Positions 52,381 through 61,899 of a DNA stretch of 64,000 nucleotides are shown here, piece by piece; the stretch's first letter is position 1, and each line of letters starts with the position of its first letter. The notes below the pieces were generated by a model, which worked only from the letters and a program-made list of their open reading frames with translations, did no database searches and was not told the DNA's origin. The DNA comes from CAWBRT01 sp963832785. GTDB taxonomy: Bacteria > Acidobacteriota > Terriglobia > Terriglobales > Acidobacteriaceae. The translations under genes and the position numbers were made by a program. The stretch covers positions 62,001-126,000 of the forward strand of contig CAWHVF010000002.1 of the NCBI GenBank assembly GCA_963832785.1, in the 5' to 3' direction.

Positions 52381-53415
52381 ATGCCATATCGTTATCTATT
52401 TTTCAACGATTATTCTGAGGGCGCTCATCCAAGGATATTGAACGCCTTGAATTCAGCGAACTCGACCCAAGAGATGGGCTACGGTGAAGACGGTTTTTGC
52501 GCTGAAGCAGCACGCTTACTTCGGGCTAAACTCGACAACGAACGTGCTCAGGTGCATTTTGTGTCCGGTGGAACCCAAGCCAATCTCATTGCACTTGTTT
52601 CGATGCTAAGACCATTTGAATCCGTTATTGCGGCATCGACTGCCCATATCAACGTTCATGAGGCCGGAGCAGTCGAGGCAACCGGACACAAGATACATAT
52701 TGTCCCCAGCCTAGATGGAAAGCTTATGCCGTCTGCCGTACAAGAAGTGGTGTCAGCCCACACAGACGAGCATATGGTCAAACCGAGAGTCGTCTTTTTA
52801 TCCCAAGCCACTGAACTGGGCACGATGTACACGAAGACAGAGCTGAAGGCCATTTCGAAAGTTTGCAGAACCTTTGGCCTGTTTCTGTACCTCGACGGCG
52901 CACGGCTGGGGTCGGCGCTCGCGTCTTCAGCGGCCGATATGACGCTTTCAGATATTGCTCAATTGACCGACCTGTTTTATATCGGTGGCACCAAGAACGG
53001 GCTGCTTCTGGGAGAAGCTATAGTCATCGTCAATCCCGCTCTTCAAGAGAATTTCAGATATCACTTAAAACAGCGAGGCGCATTGCTGGCAAAGGGGAGG
53101 ATTTTGGGAGTTCAGTTCTCCGAACTGTTCAGAGACAACTTGTTCCTCGAACTCGCTCACCACGCGAATGATATGGCTCAAATATTATCCCGAGGCATCG
53201 AGGCGTGTGGATATGCCTTTCTGGTCAAGACCATCACAAACCAGATATTCCCGATCCTCCCCAATTCAGTAATCGAAGAACTGAAGAAGAAATATGGATT
53301 CTACGTCTGGTCAAGAGTTGACGAGAATTACTCTTGCATAAGGCTGGTCACTTCGTGGGCAACTCCCATAAACGCTGTGAGTGAGTTTCTGGCAGATCTG
53401 AGGGCACTCTCGTGA
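52381..53415 (+). CDS. Threonine aldolase-type PLP enzyme (beta-eliminating lyase family)
   Basis: 344 aa. Fold-type I PLP enzyme: VHFVSGGTQANLIAL, TAHINVHEAGAVEATGHK, FLYLDGARLGSAL (Asp contacting PLP) and FYIGGTKNGLLLGEAIV, with the Schiff-base Lys in GGTKNG. Low-specificity threonine aldolases have this layout and length. It would split beta-hydroxy amino acids to glycine and an aldehyde. Stand-alone gene; no strong ribosome site before ATG 52381. Confidence 0.85.
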   Translation: MPYRYLFFNDYSEGAHPRILNALNSANSTQEMGYGEDGFCAEAARLLRAKLDNERAQVHFVSGGTQANLIALVSMLRPFESVIAASTAHINVHEAGAVEATGHKIHIVPSLDGKLMPSAVQEVVSAHTDEHMVKPRVVFLSQATELGTMYTKTELKAISKVCRTFGLFLYLDGARLGSALASSAADMTLSDIAQLTDLFYIGGTKNGLLLGEAIVIVNPALQENFRYHLKQRGALLAKGRILGVQFSELFRDNLFLELAHHANDMAQILSRGIEACGYAFLVKTITNQIFPILPNSVIEELKKKYGFYVWSRVDENYSCIRLVTSWATPINAVSEFLADLRALS

Positions 53416-53539
53416 AGCCTGGATTGGGGGACCAAGCACCAATGCAGAAAGTCCCCCTGCACCGGGAAACGGCAGTTGGAAGCTCACTCTCGATTTCCTG
53501 GACTGCTGACCGTTGTCGAAAGCCGTGCATCGATCTTCG

Positions 53540-53665
53540 CCATGATCCGCTCGCCGGTCCTTGGGCAAAGGTGATACCGCGCTCCAGTCGGACCCCGCGG
53601 ATCTGGTTGATCAGCGCCGTGCGCCGATGGACCAGCCGGTCCCGCACCCGGTGAAGCGTCTAGCG
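53540..53665 (-). pseudogene. IS110-family transposase remnant
   Basis: About 40 codons: RDRLVHRRTALINQIRGVRL and ERGITFAQGPA match the middle of IS110-type transposases. Neither end of an element is found. Confidence 0.7.
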
Positions 53666-53792
53666 GGGTATTCCTACACGGGATTTCCGGCTAGAACCCA
53701 AATAGGCAGAGAGCTCGCCACCAATAAGGCACTGGGATATACTGCTGCGAGTCTGACGACCTATATCAGGAGCCGCCAGCAAATGAGAAACT

Positions 53793-54101
53793 TTATTGCT
53801 CCGGTATTTCCAGGTCGCCCATTGCCGAAGCCAGGCATTTGCCGTGCAGGTCCAGCGCCAGGGTCCGGGTTACGCCGCCGCCCAGCGCCTTGTGCATCAC
53901 GAAATTCAGCGCTCCGACATTCGGCATCTCGTAGCGGACCACCTCTCCCTTGACCACGCCGGAGAAGTGCTCCTTTACACGCTCGGCGGTTACATAGCGC
54001 TCAAGCAATGGGTAATTCCTTTCATCGTAGGCGATCACCGAGATGTTGGATGTGTCGCCTTTATCGCCGGTACGAGAATGTGCAATTTCGCGCAGTTTCA
54101 C
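53793..54101 (-). CDS. AtuA-related small protein (ferredoxin-fold domain)
   Basis: 102 aa from GTG 54101, one base after the AtuA stop. LREIAHSRTGDKGDTSNISV and GALNFVMHKALGGGVTRTLA are the hallmarks of the small domain that is the C-terminal part of some AtuA proteins and a separate gene in others. Here the two halves are separate and adjacent, so they probably act together. Confidence 0.85.
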   Translation of the reverse strand: MKLREIAHSRTGDKGDTSNISVIAYDERNYPLLERYVTAERVKEHFSGVVKGEVVRYEMPNVGALNFVMHKALGGGVTRTLALDLHGKCLASAMGDLEIPEQ

Positions 54102-54102
54102 C

Positions 54103-55440
54103 TCAGGCCTCCACGTACCCGATGCTGTGCTTCACCAAGTTGCGGGGAATGAGCGTCGATCCTATGGCCACCACCTGCCGCGCTGATTTCCAGGCTCCGC
54201 CGCCGCCGGCAGGACCATTGGTGTAGAGCGTCTCTACTTCGTTGCCGATGCGCACCGCCTCCTTCATGCTGTCGGTTCGGCCGGCCACGCGGACGCGCAC
54301 CTCGCGCGGCTGGCTCCCCTGGGAGAGCCTGGGACCGAAGATGGAATCGACGCCGATGAGGTCGCAGCGCAGCTCCGTCAGCTTGACGCCGGTCAGCTCC
54401 AGCCTTCCTTTAACAATGTCGATGGCCAACTGCCCGCGCTCCACCGCACCGGCTCCGGCATACGAGATCTGTCCTTCTCCGATGTAACTGTCGATGTATC
54501 CGATCGAGACCTTCAGCGACTCCGTCTTGGGATGCCCTGCGCCGCCTTCCACCCGCACGCAATCGGTGCCGATCTGCTTCATACTGACCTGCGAGAAATC
54601 GGCAACCACGTCGGGGGTGATATAGGCATGCGGATCATGGAGCTCGTAGAGCAATTGCTCCTTGCAGGTGGCAGTGGTCACCTGCCCGCCCGAACCCGGA
54701 ACCTTGGTGATGAAAAAGCCGCCATCCTGGCTCACCTCGGCAATCGGGAACCCGAGTCTTGCCAGTCCGGCAACGTCTTTGTATCCCGGATCAGCGAAGT
54801 AGCCGCCGGTAATCTGCCCGGCGCACTCCAGCAGGTGGCCGACGACGGTGAGCCTGCCCAGCATCTTGTAGTCGGTCATCGACACGCCGAACTCGTGGAT
54901 GAGCGGTGCGATGAACAGGGCGGGATCGGCGACTCGGCCGGTGATAACCACATCGGCGCCGCCGGCCAGCGCCTCGGCAATCGGCCCGGCGCCCAGATAA
55001 GCGTTGGCGGAGACGAGCTTGTTGCCCAGGCTTTTCACCGGAACGCCGGTTTCATCGATGATGTAGTCGCCCTGCTTCACCAACCCAAGCACGTCGTCGC
55101 CGCTAATGGTGGCGATCTTGAGCTTGTTCAGGCCCAGCGATCGCGCAACCTCCTTCACCTTCTCTCCGGCCGAAACGGGGTTGGCGGCGCCCATGTTGGT
55201 AAGTATCTTCACGCCATTGCGGACGCTTATGGGCAGCACCGCCTGCATGCGCTCCACCAGCAGCGGATCGTATCCCTTGGCAGGGTCGGACAGCTTCACC
55301 TGTTGGTCGATGGCTATGGTGCGCTCCGCCAGACACTCGAAGGCGAGATATTGAATGCCGCCCTTTTCGGCTAATTCCACAGCGGGCTCAAGTCGGTCAC
55401 CGGAGTAGCCGGCTCCGGAACCGATCCTGATGGTCTTCAT
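54103..55440 (-). CDS. AtuA family protein (DUF1446)
   Basis: 445 aa, AAGGAGG before ATG 55440. IRIGSGAGYSGDRLEPAVEL, KILTNMGAANPVSAG and GADVVITGRVADPALF match AtuA of acyclic terpene utilisation. The biochemical role of this family is unclear, and no geranyl-CoA carboxylase or acyl-CoA genes are nearby. Here it ends a sigma-54-linked M20-MFS gene group, pointing to an amino-acid or peptide derivative rather than a terpene. Confidence 0.88.
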   Translation of the reverse strand: MKTIRIGSGAGYSGDRLEPAVELAEKGGIQYLAFECLAERTIAIDQQVKLSDPAKGYDPLLVERMQAVLPISVRNGVKILTNMGAANPVSAGEKVKEVARSLGLNKLKIATISGDDVLGLVKQGDYIIDETGVPVKSLGNKLVSANAYLGAGPIAEALAGGADVVITGRVADPALFIAPLIHEFGVSMTDYKMLGRLTVVGHLLECAGQITGGYFADPGYKDVAGLARLGFPIAEVSQDGGFFITKVPGSGGQVTTATCKEQLLYELHDPHAYITPDVVADFSQVSMKQIGTDCVRVEGGAGHPKTESLKVSIGYIDSYIGEGQISYAGAGAVERGQLAIDIVKGRLELTGVKLTELRCDLIGVDSIFGPRLSQGSQPREVRVRVAGRTDSMKEAVRIGNEVETLYTNGPAGGGGAWKSARQVVAIGSTLIPRNLVKHSIGYVEA

Positions 55441-55642
55441 TGTCGCCTCCTTAGTCTTCTTTATAGAGCCCTGCTAGAACGGGAATACTCCAAACAAAGC
55501 ACATGCAATCGTCATAATGACTGAGGCCGCCAGTTCGTCAATTCTGCCTGTTTGCGGTCGAGGAAGTCCACGATCGCACGCCTGCTCCATTCCTACTGGA
55601 TTTGGAACAGGAAATGATGTAGGAAAGGATATTTAGCAGATC

Positions 55643-56908
55643 CTATTCACCCGCGGCCTTGCCCGCAGACAGCCCCGTTGTGTACAGCTTTACCCCTGCC
55701 CTAACTGTTTCAGGCAGGAAATACAAGGCAACGATGCTGATCACGATAAAGCCAACCGTCGTGCCAATACCAAATGCGAGGCCCTGCGATTGCGCCACCG
55801 TACCTATTATTACCGGCGAAAACATTGATAGAAACCGCCCAAAGTTCATGATAAACGACGTCCCAGTCGCCCGCGCGTGAGCTGGATACAGTTCTGAAAT
55901 GAATGTGCCGCAAAGACCATAGAAGCCCATCGATAAACCAAATACAAAATTGAAATACAGGATTACATGCGGACTGCTTAGTTGTGAAAAGATAGCGGTT
56001 GTAATCGCTCCTCCGGTCAGGCCAATAAAGAACGCATACCGGCGGCCCTTCTTGTCGCCTAACCAGCCATAAGCCTGGTAGCCTATAAACACCCCGAGCT
56101 GGTACACGAGAAGGAAGATACCGGTCTTCATAAAACTGAGTCCTTTGGCGGTTTTCAGATAGGATGGCAGCCATGTGGAAAGTCCCCAGTTAGCCATCAA
56201 TGCCCCGCCCATGAATACACAGGCGATCAGGGTCACGCGCCGATATTCATCTGTAAAGAGCGATGCCAACGGGAACTTAGCGGCATTAACCTTGATGCCT
56301 TGCGTGCGTTCTTCTCTTGCTTTAAGCCATGCTTCCGGTTCCTTAATTCCAAACCGAATTATGACGGCAACGAAAGCCGGTATTATTCCCAGAAGAAACA
56401 TACCTCTCCAGCCATACGCCGGAGCTACCAACATCAACGATAGTACGGCCAAGCCATACCCGATGGACCAGCCGCTGTGAACAAGGCCAATGGCCCTGGC
56501 ACGAAGCTTATCGGGCCAGTACTCAGATACCAGGGTCGCACCTATCCCCCATTCTCCGCCGATCCCAATACCGGTAATGGCACGAATAATCAACAACTGC
56601 TCGAACGACTGGGTCAAAGCACACGCCGCAGTTCCCAAACCGTACCAGATCATCGTAAGCGTTAGGGTCTTAACCCGCCCGTAGTAGTCTGCGAAGATTC
56701 CGAAAATGACACCGCCAATGGCCGCGCCGCCAAGAGTAGCGGTAGCAAGCAGACCCAATTGCGGGAGAGTTAGGTGAAATGCAGTTTTTATCATCGGCAG
56801 TATCAAGGCAAGCATTGTCCAGTCCATTGCATCCAATGCCCAGCCTGCCCAGGCGCCGAACAGACTCGACCACTGCCCTTTAGTAATATGCTCACCGAAG
56901 AGTTTCAT
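55643..56908 (-). CDS. MFS transporter
   Basis: About 421 aa from ATG 56908, GGAGG upstream; the ATG overlaps the M20 stop (ATGA). Twelve helices; LDAMDWTMLALILPMIKT start, GWRGMFLLGIIPAFVA, GDKKGRRYAFFIGLTG. It resembles aromatic/organic acid:proton symporters and is a paralogue-level relative of the 12675 transporter. Likely imports the substrate of the M20 enzyme. Confidence 0.9.
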   Translation of the reverse strand: MKLFGEHITKGQWSSLFGAWAGWALDAMDWTMLALILPMIKTAFHLTLPQLGLLATATLGGAAIGGVIFGIFADYYGRVKTLTLTMIWYGLGTAACALTQSFEQLLIIRAITGIGIGGEWGIGATLVSEYWPDKLRARAIGLVHSGWSIGYGLAVLSLMLVAPAYGWRGMFLLGIIPAFVAVIIRFGIKEPEAWLKAREERTQGIKVNAAKFPLASLFTDEYRRVTLIACVFMGGALMANWGLSTWLPSYLKTAKGLSFMKTGIFLLVYQLGVFIGYQAYGWLGDKKGRRYAFFIGLTGGAITTAIFSQLSSPHVILYFNFVFGLSMGFYGLCGTFISELYPAHARATGTSFIMNFGRFLSMFSPVIIGTVAQSQGLAFGIGTTVGFIVISIVALYFLPETVRAGVKLYTTGLSAGKAAGE

Positions 56909-58098
56909 TCCACTTCCTCCCTTCCTTCGACCCCATGCGAGCCAAGTTCCATCAACATTGCCGTCATGAGGTACAATCGCGGAACGACTGATCTCGCATC
57001 CGCCCATTCTTTGTCAGTGTGATTTTGGCCGCCGGTTACGGGACCTAAGCTGCACAGCACCGAGCTATTTACCTTATAGGCCCAACCCACGTCGGCCGCG
57101 GCAGCGCTGGAGACAGTTTTAAGACTTAGTCCTAACTCGGCATAGATGCTCTGAGCAAGACCAGCCAGCTTCGTTGCAGCTTCTGACTTCACGAAAGGCG
57201 GAAAATGGAGAGTGAACGCCGAGGTAACCTCTGTGCCGGGAATATACTTAACCCCTGTCAACTCAACCGCAGCATTTTGTACCCTGTCTATTTCCTCGGG
57301 GGTATAGGCGTACACTCGCATTACAGCTCTAGCATGGTCCGGAACAACCATTTTCTCTGTATTTGCTAAACCCGACTCAATAATGCGAGTAGTGACTACG
57401 GTGCCTTTTTCCTTGTCCGCCAGTTTGTTTAGCTGCAGCACTTGATGAGCCAATTCGTCTGCCGCGTTCCGGCCCTGCCACGGATAGGCGGCATGTGCAG
57501 TCAGCCCTTTGACTTCGGTTATCAAGCTGCCGCTCCCCGCGCGGTTCACGGTAACGCCGTCGCCAAGCGCGCCAGGTTCAGCGCAAAGCACATGGTCGTG
57601 CTCTTTGGCAAGTCGCATGATTAGCTCCCTGGAATGTCGTGAACCGTTCTCCTCCTGGCAGTTGGCAAACAGGGTGACTTTCGCGTAATCTGTGAACCCT
57701 ATCTCCTGGAGCAACTTCATGGAATGTAAGCATTGCACTACACCGCTTTTGTCATCCGATACTCCTGGCCCATAGGCCTTCCCACCGCTGTCTATCCGGA
57801 AAGGCCGCTGGCTGGCCGAGCCGACGGGAAGAACGGTATCCATATGTACTAGCAGCAATATGCTGCCCTTCCCTTTTCCTTTCAGCGTGCCCACAACATT
57901 GAAGCCAGCATCCTTACTTATGGGGTGTATTTCGACCTCGGCGCGAAAGGACTTCAGCTTCTCTGCTACAATCGTTCCAACCCTTGTTAGTCCCTCTCCG
58001 TAGCCAGTCGGAGAATCTATATTCACAAGGGTTTTCCAATCGTTTATGAGTTCGGCTTCTGCTGCTTGACATCTTTGGTAGATGGCTCTTTCGTTCAT
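56905..58098 (-). CDS. M20 family metallopeptidase/deacylase
   Basis: About 397 aa from ATG 58098; GAGGAG lies unusually close to it, so TTG 58152 upstream remains possible. Metal ligands: His in LLLVHMDTVLP, bridging Asp in GVSDDKSG, Glu pair in NCQEENGSRH, C-terminal His in GGQNHTDKEW. The lid (dimerisation) domain is present (VKGLTAHAAYP). Fits ArgE/DapE/carboxypeptidase G2-type enzymes that split N-acyl or peptide bonds. First gene behind a sigma-54 promoter. Confidence 0.9.
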   Translation of the reverse strand: MNERAIYQRCQAAEAELINDWKTLVNIDSPTGYGEGLTRVGTIVAEKLKSFRAEVEIHPISKDAGFNVVGTLKGKGKGSILLLVHMDTVLPVGSASQRPFRIDSGGKAYGPGVSDDKSGVVQCLHSMKLLQEIGFTDYAKVTLFANCQEENGSRHSRELIMRLAKEHDHVLCAEPGALGDGVTVNRAGSGSLITEVKGLTAHAAYPWQGRNAADELAHQVLQLNKLADKEKGTVVTTRIIESGLANTEKMVVPDHARAVMRVYAYTPEEIDRVQNAAVELTGVKYIPGTEVTSAFTLHFPPFVKSEAATKLAGLAQSIYAELGLSLKTVSSAAAADVGWAYKVNSSVLCSLGPVTGGQNHTDKEWADARSVVPRLYLMTAMLMELGSHGVEGREEVE

Positions 58099-58256
58099 CT
58101 CCTCTGCCTCGGAAGTACGCCAAGTAATATTTACACCAGAATCAACACCCAATTGCCTACTGATCGCCAGCGCTCATTCAGTGGCAGTGCTGTACTCGTG
58201 TGGGGCGCGTGCCAACCTTCAGGATTCGGTTGATGATCGGGTCCAGCCTGGGTATC

Positions 58257-58272
58257 TGCAGTTGTCGTGCCA
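58257..58272 (-). promoter_or_regulatory. Sigma-54 (-24/-12) promoter
   Basis: Minus strand reads TGGCACGACAACTGCA, which matches TGGCACG-N4-TTGCA at all but one base with the obligatory GG-N10-GC spacing. It lies about 160 bp upstream of the M20 start and just downstream of the gene for a sigma-54 activator. Confidence 0.85.
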
Positions 58273-58333
58273 GGAAGAGAGTCAAAACAGAGGCAAAACG
58301 CGGCAAAGTGTGGCTTGTGGAAATCGCAAAGTG

Positions 58334-58353
58334 CCAGATTTATAAATATCTGG
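58334..58353. promoter_or_regulatory. 20-bp palindrome, candidate activator site
   Basis: CCAGAT-N8-ATCTGG with an AT-rich, near-symmetric centre (TTATAAAT). Its centre lies about 80 bp upstream of the -24/-12 promoter on the same side as the enhancer-binding protein gene, the usual position for an upstream activating site. No T-tract follows, so a terminator is less likely. Confidence 0.6.
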
Positions 58354-58384
58354 AATAAAACTTCTAATATTCTATAATTTTACT

Positions 58385-59776
58385 TTATTTGCATTTGTTG
58401 TACAGCGTGGCTAAGGAAATGCCAAGCTGCCGAGCGACCGCCTTCTTGGCCTGCAAGCTGTCTCCGTGCTTGTTCAGCAGGGAGCGGATGACGGCCCGTT
58501 CGGTCTCGGCCGCTACCTTCTTCAGGGCGCCGGGGCCGCTCATGGCGGACAGAATGGAGTCGTCGACACGGTCTCTCTCCGGCGAGGACTTGGGCAGATG
58601 AAGGTTGGTTATGGCGCCTCCGTCGCAAGTATAAGCGGCGAACTCTACCACGTTCTTCAGCTCCCGGATGTTCCCCGGCCAGTTGTAGCCGAGGATCTGT
58701 TCCAGCACGGAAGGATGAAAGGTCCAATACTTGCCGTTTTTCTGGCCCCACCGCAACAGAAAGTGTTCCGCCAGAAGAATGGCGTCGGAAGCCCTGTCTC
58801 GCAACGGCGGTACTTCCAGGCTCATGACATTCAAACGGTAGTAGAGGTCTTCGCGGAACTTTCCCTGTTTGGTCAGCTCTAATAGATTCTTGTTGGTCGA
58901 GGCGATGACGCGGATATCAACCGGAGATTCGGCGTGGTCGCCAACGCGTCGAACCGTGCGTTCCTGCAGTACGCGCAGCAGCTTGGCCTGCATGTCATAG
59001 GACAGCTCCGCGATTTCGTCCAGCATGATGGTCCCGCCCTCGGCCACCGAGAATAATCCTATCTTTCCTCCTCTGCGGGCGCCGGTAAAAGCGCCGTCCT
59101 CGTAGCCGAACAACTCGCTTTCCAGCAACGCGGAATTCAGCGTGGAGCAGTTCACGGGCACGAAAGGCAGTTCCGCCCGTATGCTGCCGTTGTGTATAGC
59201 CTGGGCGAACATCTCCTTGCCGGTGCCGCTTTCCCCGGTTAAGAGGACATCGGCTTCGCACGACGCCATCTTCTTTCCCATTGCTATGGCTTCCTGGAAG
59301 CGCGGGGAGTTGCCAATGATATCGTCAAAGCTATAGCTGGCCCGGTAGGCGCGATTGACCACGGAGCGCAATTCTTTGGTCTTGCGCACATGCTTTTCCA
59401 GTTCCTTCGAGAGGAGAAGAAATGGCCCCAGAAGTTTACTGACGCTGACCCCGCCGATGATTGTCCCTTTGTGGAAGATCGGCGCTACGTCGGCGATGTA
59501 CTCGGTGTTCCCGACTTTACGATAGACTGCGATCCTGGTCTCTCCGGTCTTGACGGCTTGGGGAAGGGCGGCCCCGGGCCGCAGCGCGCTCAAATCTTTC
59601 CCGATAGCATCCTCTCGCTTAAGGCCGGCCAGCCGCAGGTAGGCGGCGTTCGCGTAGCGAATGAAGCCATCTCCGTCAACAATTAGGATTCCATCCGGGA
59701 TGGCCTCGATCAGAGACGAGGTCCAATCCGGGTCGTTCAGAATCACTTGAGAAAGTACTTCCGCCGCAACGCTCAT
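58385..59776 (-). CDS. Sigma-54-dependent activator (PAS-AAA-Fis)
   Basis: About 463 aa from ATG 59776, GGGAGGA upstream. N-terminal PAS sensor (about 20-120; SLIEAIPDGILIVDGDGFI), AAA+ domain with Walker A GESGTGKE near 181-188, intact GAFTGA loop near 228-233 and Walker B IMLDEIAELS, GYNWPGNIREL, and a C-terminal Fis helix-turn-helix (KKAVARQLGISLATLYNK). The intact GAFTGA means it can contact sigma-54. The PAS domain suggests a small-molecule or redox cue. Regulates the adjacent M20-MFS-AtuA operon by position. Confidence 0.92.
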   Translation of the reverse strand: MSVAAEVLSQVILNDPDWTSSLIEAIPDGILIVDGDGFIRYANAAYLRLAGLKREDAIGKDLSALRPGAALPQAVKTGETRIAVYRKVGNTEYIADVAPIFHKGTIIGGVSVSKLLGPFLLLSKELEKHVRKTKELRSVVNRAYRASYSFDDIIGNSPRFQEAIAMGKKMASCEADVLLTGESGTGKEMFAQAIHNGSIRAELPFVPVNCSTLNSALLESELFGYEDGAFTGARRGGKIGLFSVAEGGTIMLDEIAELSYDMQAKLLRVLQERTVRRVGDHAESPVDIRVIASTNKNLLELTKQGKFREDLYYRLNVMSLEVPPLRDRASDAILLAEHFLLRWGQKNGKYWTFHPSVLEQILGYNWPGNIRELKNVVEFAAYTCDGGAITNLHLPKSSPERDRVDDSILSAMSGPGALKKVAAETERAVIRSLLNKHGDSLQAKKAVARQLGISLATLYNKCK

Positions 59777-60456
59777 TTCAGTCCTCCCGGTCAAAGACTG
59801 AGTGCCGGAATGATATCACCAACCAGAATCGTGAGCTTCGGGTGAAATTGAACAGTCTATTGCCGCCATTCGCGGCTGTTGGCATGGCGAGTGAATTTCA
59901 GCAATACGGAAGTTGGCCCTGCCCTACCCGGTGTTGCAAGAGTCAAGTTGACGCAAAACGGGCTTCTCTCTTATGTGCCGACGTATGCCCTTGATGCTTT
60001 GCGATGCGAGTACCCGTGCCGGTTATGCGAAATAGTACCGATAAATGGTGGGCCATCTGGTGCAACCGACGGTGCAACTTCCCAGAATGCGATTTCGGGC
60101 CCGTTTCGCCCAACGCTGCTGGTTCGATGCGGCACTCCTGGATGAGTCCAAGTGGGCCGCACTCAGGCGGAAATACAACGGCAGTGATACTGTTTATGGT
60201 GAAAAGAAAGGTGTATTCCTGAAGCTCACATTGGCCCGGCTAATGGCCTGCGCAATCTGTTCTGATCCTTACGAAATCGCCTTTCCCGTTTACCGGAAAT
60301 TCACGATTCGTCTTAATCCGATCCAGAGATGAACTAGAGATACTGAAATACCTTTTAAGGCATCGCCCTGAACATCTCTAGACAGAATCGTCGATTTTGA
60401 AGCAGCAAATTGCCGCCTACTCTCAGCTCAATTCAAACCACCCCCGGAGGTTTCAA
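59777..60456. other. Intergenic, no convincing gene
   Basis: 680 bp between the regulator and the phosphoesterase. Small ORFs (for example 60045-60332) have no recognisable features. It must hold both divergent promoters. Confidence 0.5.
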
Positions 60457-61539
60457 TTGAGCACAGCAGCAGTTCGAAACATAATGGTAGGCGCGGTATT
60501 GGCATCATCAATGTATTTGGCCGGTTGCGGCGCGAGCCACAGCGCAGGACCCACCACCGCGCAGAACAGTCAGGGAGCGGCTGCGCCTTCTGCTTCCACG
60601 CCGTCGGCCTCTACGCCGTCGACCTCCACACCTGGGGCTGCCGCGCCAGCGGCGGTTCAGTCCTCCGCGCATCACATCTTTATCATGTCCGAGGAAAATC
60701 AAAGCTACAGCTCGGTGATAGGTAATACCAGCCAGATGCCCTATATCAACAGCCTGCTGGCCAAGGGCACGCTATGGACGAACTTTTATGCCAATCAGCA
60801 CGGGTCGATGCATGCTTACATCGAGACGATGAGCGGGACGGCATTCAACTGCAGCGGAAACGATTGCGGTGCCAGCGGCGCGCTCACCGGGCCGAGCCTG
60901 ATGGACTTGATGAATGCCAAGGGCATGGCCTGGAAAGGATATTTCGACGGGTTAAGCAGCTGCGGCCAGCTTGCGCCTCAGTCCACCAATTGGATCATTA
61001 ACCCGGATTCCAATGGCGCGCAGAACTACTATCAGCGCCACACCCCGTATCCATGGTACGCCGTCGGCACGGCGACCATAGCCAACTGTCCGGCGGGGCC
61101 GAATGGCTGGTGGCCCATGAGCCAGTTCACCACCGATCTGGCTAACAAGTCTTTCGGATATGTGAATTGGATTACGCCCGATGGAACCAGCGATGGGCAT
61201 GACGGCAGCCTGCAGCAACTGGACGCTTTCCTGGCCAAGTGGCTGCCACAACTGCTGGCATCCAGTTACTTCCAGCCCGGTGGTGACGGCATTTTGATCA
61301 TCTGGTGGGATGAGGCCGCAGTGAGCGACGTCGGTTGCGGCGGGCCTGATGGAACCAGCTGCGGTGGGCGAGTTCCAATGATCGTGATCGGACCGGGGAT
61401 TCAGGCCAACAACCAGGATCCGACGCCATCTAACCATGATAGTCTGTCGCGGTTTATGCAAGAGCAACTGGGATTTACGCCCAGCCTGGGCAACAGTGTT
61501 AACGTGCCCGATTTCACCCAGACGCTTGAACTGCAGTAA
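60457..61539 (+). CDS. Lipoprotein phosphoesterase (acid phosphatase/phospholipase C superfamily)
   Basis: About 360 aa from TTG 60457, chosen for GGAGG at 60446-60450 with ideal spacing. Lipobox VLASSMYLAGC predicts a lipid anchor. A spacer of Ser/Thr/Pro/Ala repeats (ASTPSASTPSTSTPG) follows, then the phosphoesterase domain: HHIFIMSEENQSYSSVIG, FYANQHGSMHAYIETMSGT, GILIIWWDEA, NHDSLSRFMQEQLG. Family members cleave phosphomonoesters or phospholipids outside the cell. A hairpin follows the gene. Confidence 0.88.
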   Translation: MSTAAVRNIMVGAVLASSMYLAGCGASHSAGPTTAQNSQGAAAPSASTPSASTPSTSTPGAAAPAAVQSSAHHIFIMSEENQSYSSVIGNTSQMPYINSLLAKGTLWTNFYANQHGSMHAYIETMSGTAFNCSGNDCGASGALTGPSLMDLMNAKGMAWKGYFDGLSSCGQLAPQSTNWIINPDSNGAQNYYQRHTPYPWYAVGTATIANCPAGPNGWWPMSQFTTDLANKSFGYVNWITPDGTSDGHDGSLQQLDAFLAKWLPQLLASSYFQPGGDGILIIWWDEAAVSDVGCGGPDGTSCGGRVPMIVIGPGIQANNQDPTPSNHDSLSRFMQEQLGFTPSLGNSVNVPDFTQTLELQ

Positions 61540-61570
61540 ACGAATCATTCATTTGCCACTCGAACGGCGG

Positions 61571-61604
61571 AGGTAAAGGGGCGGCTCTGGCTGCCCCTTT
61601 ACCT
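61571..61604 (+). terminator. Strong 12-bp hairpin after the phosphoesterase gene
   Basis: AGGTAAAGGGGC (61571-61582) pairs perfectly with GCCCCTTTACCT (61593-61604) around a 10-nt loop. No T-run follows, so termination may be Rho-assisted, or the hairpin stabilises the transcript. Confidence 0.6.
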
Positions 61605-61899
61605 TGCACCCCAAATCCGGCTGCAACAAATCCTCCCGCGATGCGAAGGTGCCCACAGGACGGGCTGTGACCCGAAGGAATGCCGCATATCGCTAAGATG
61701 GATGTGTGTATAATCTCTTTCTATCCCGTAGCTCATCGTGATACCGTTAAGTCATTCGGACCCACAGCCTGAAATCTATCCTCGGTATCACAAGCCCGCA
61801 ATCTCCGCCTGGGTTTGCGGAGCGGCAGGCTCGCCGGAGCGCCACTTTCCCTTGTTGGTTGAGGCGACTGGAAGCAGGGTCATTTAGAAGGGACGCACG

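Noticed and set aside
54532..55374. A 280-aa open frame opposite the AtuA gene
   Set aside because: Shadow of the GC-rich AtuA coding strand; no recognisable domain.
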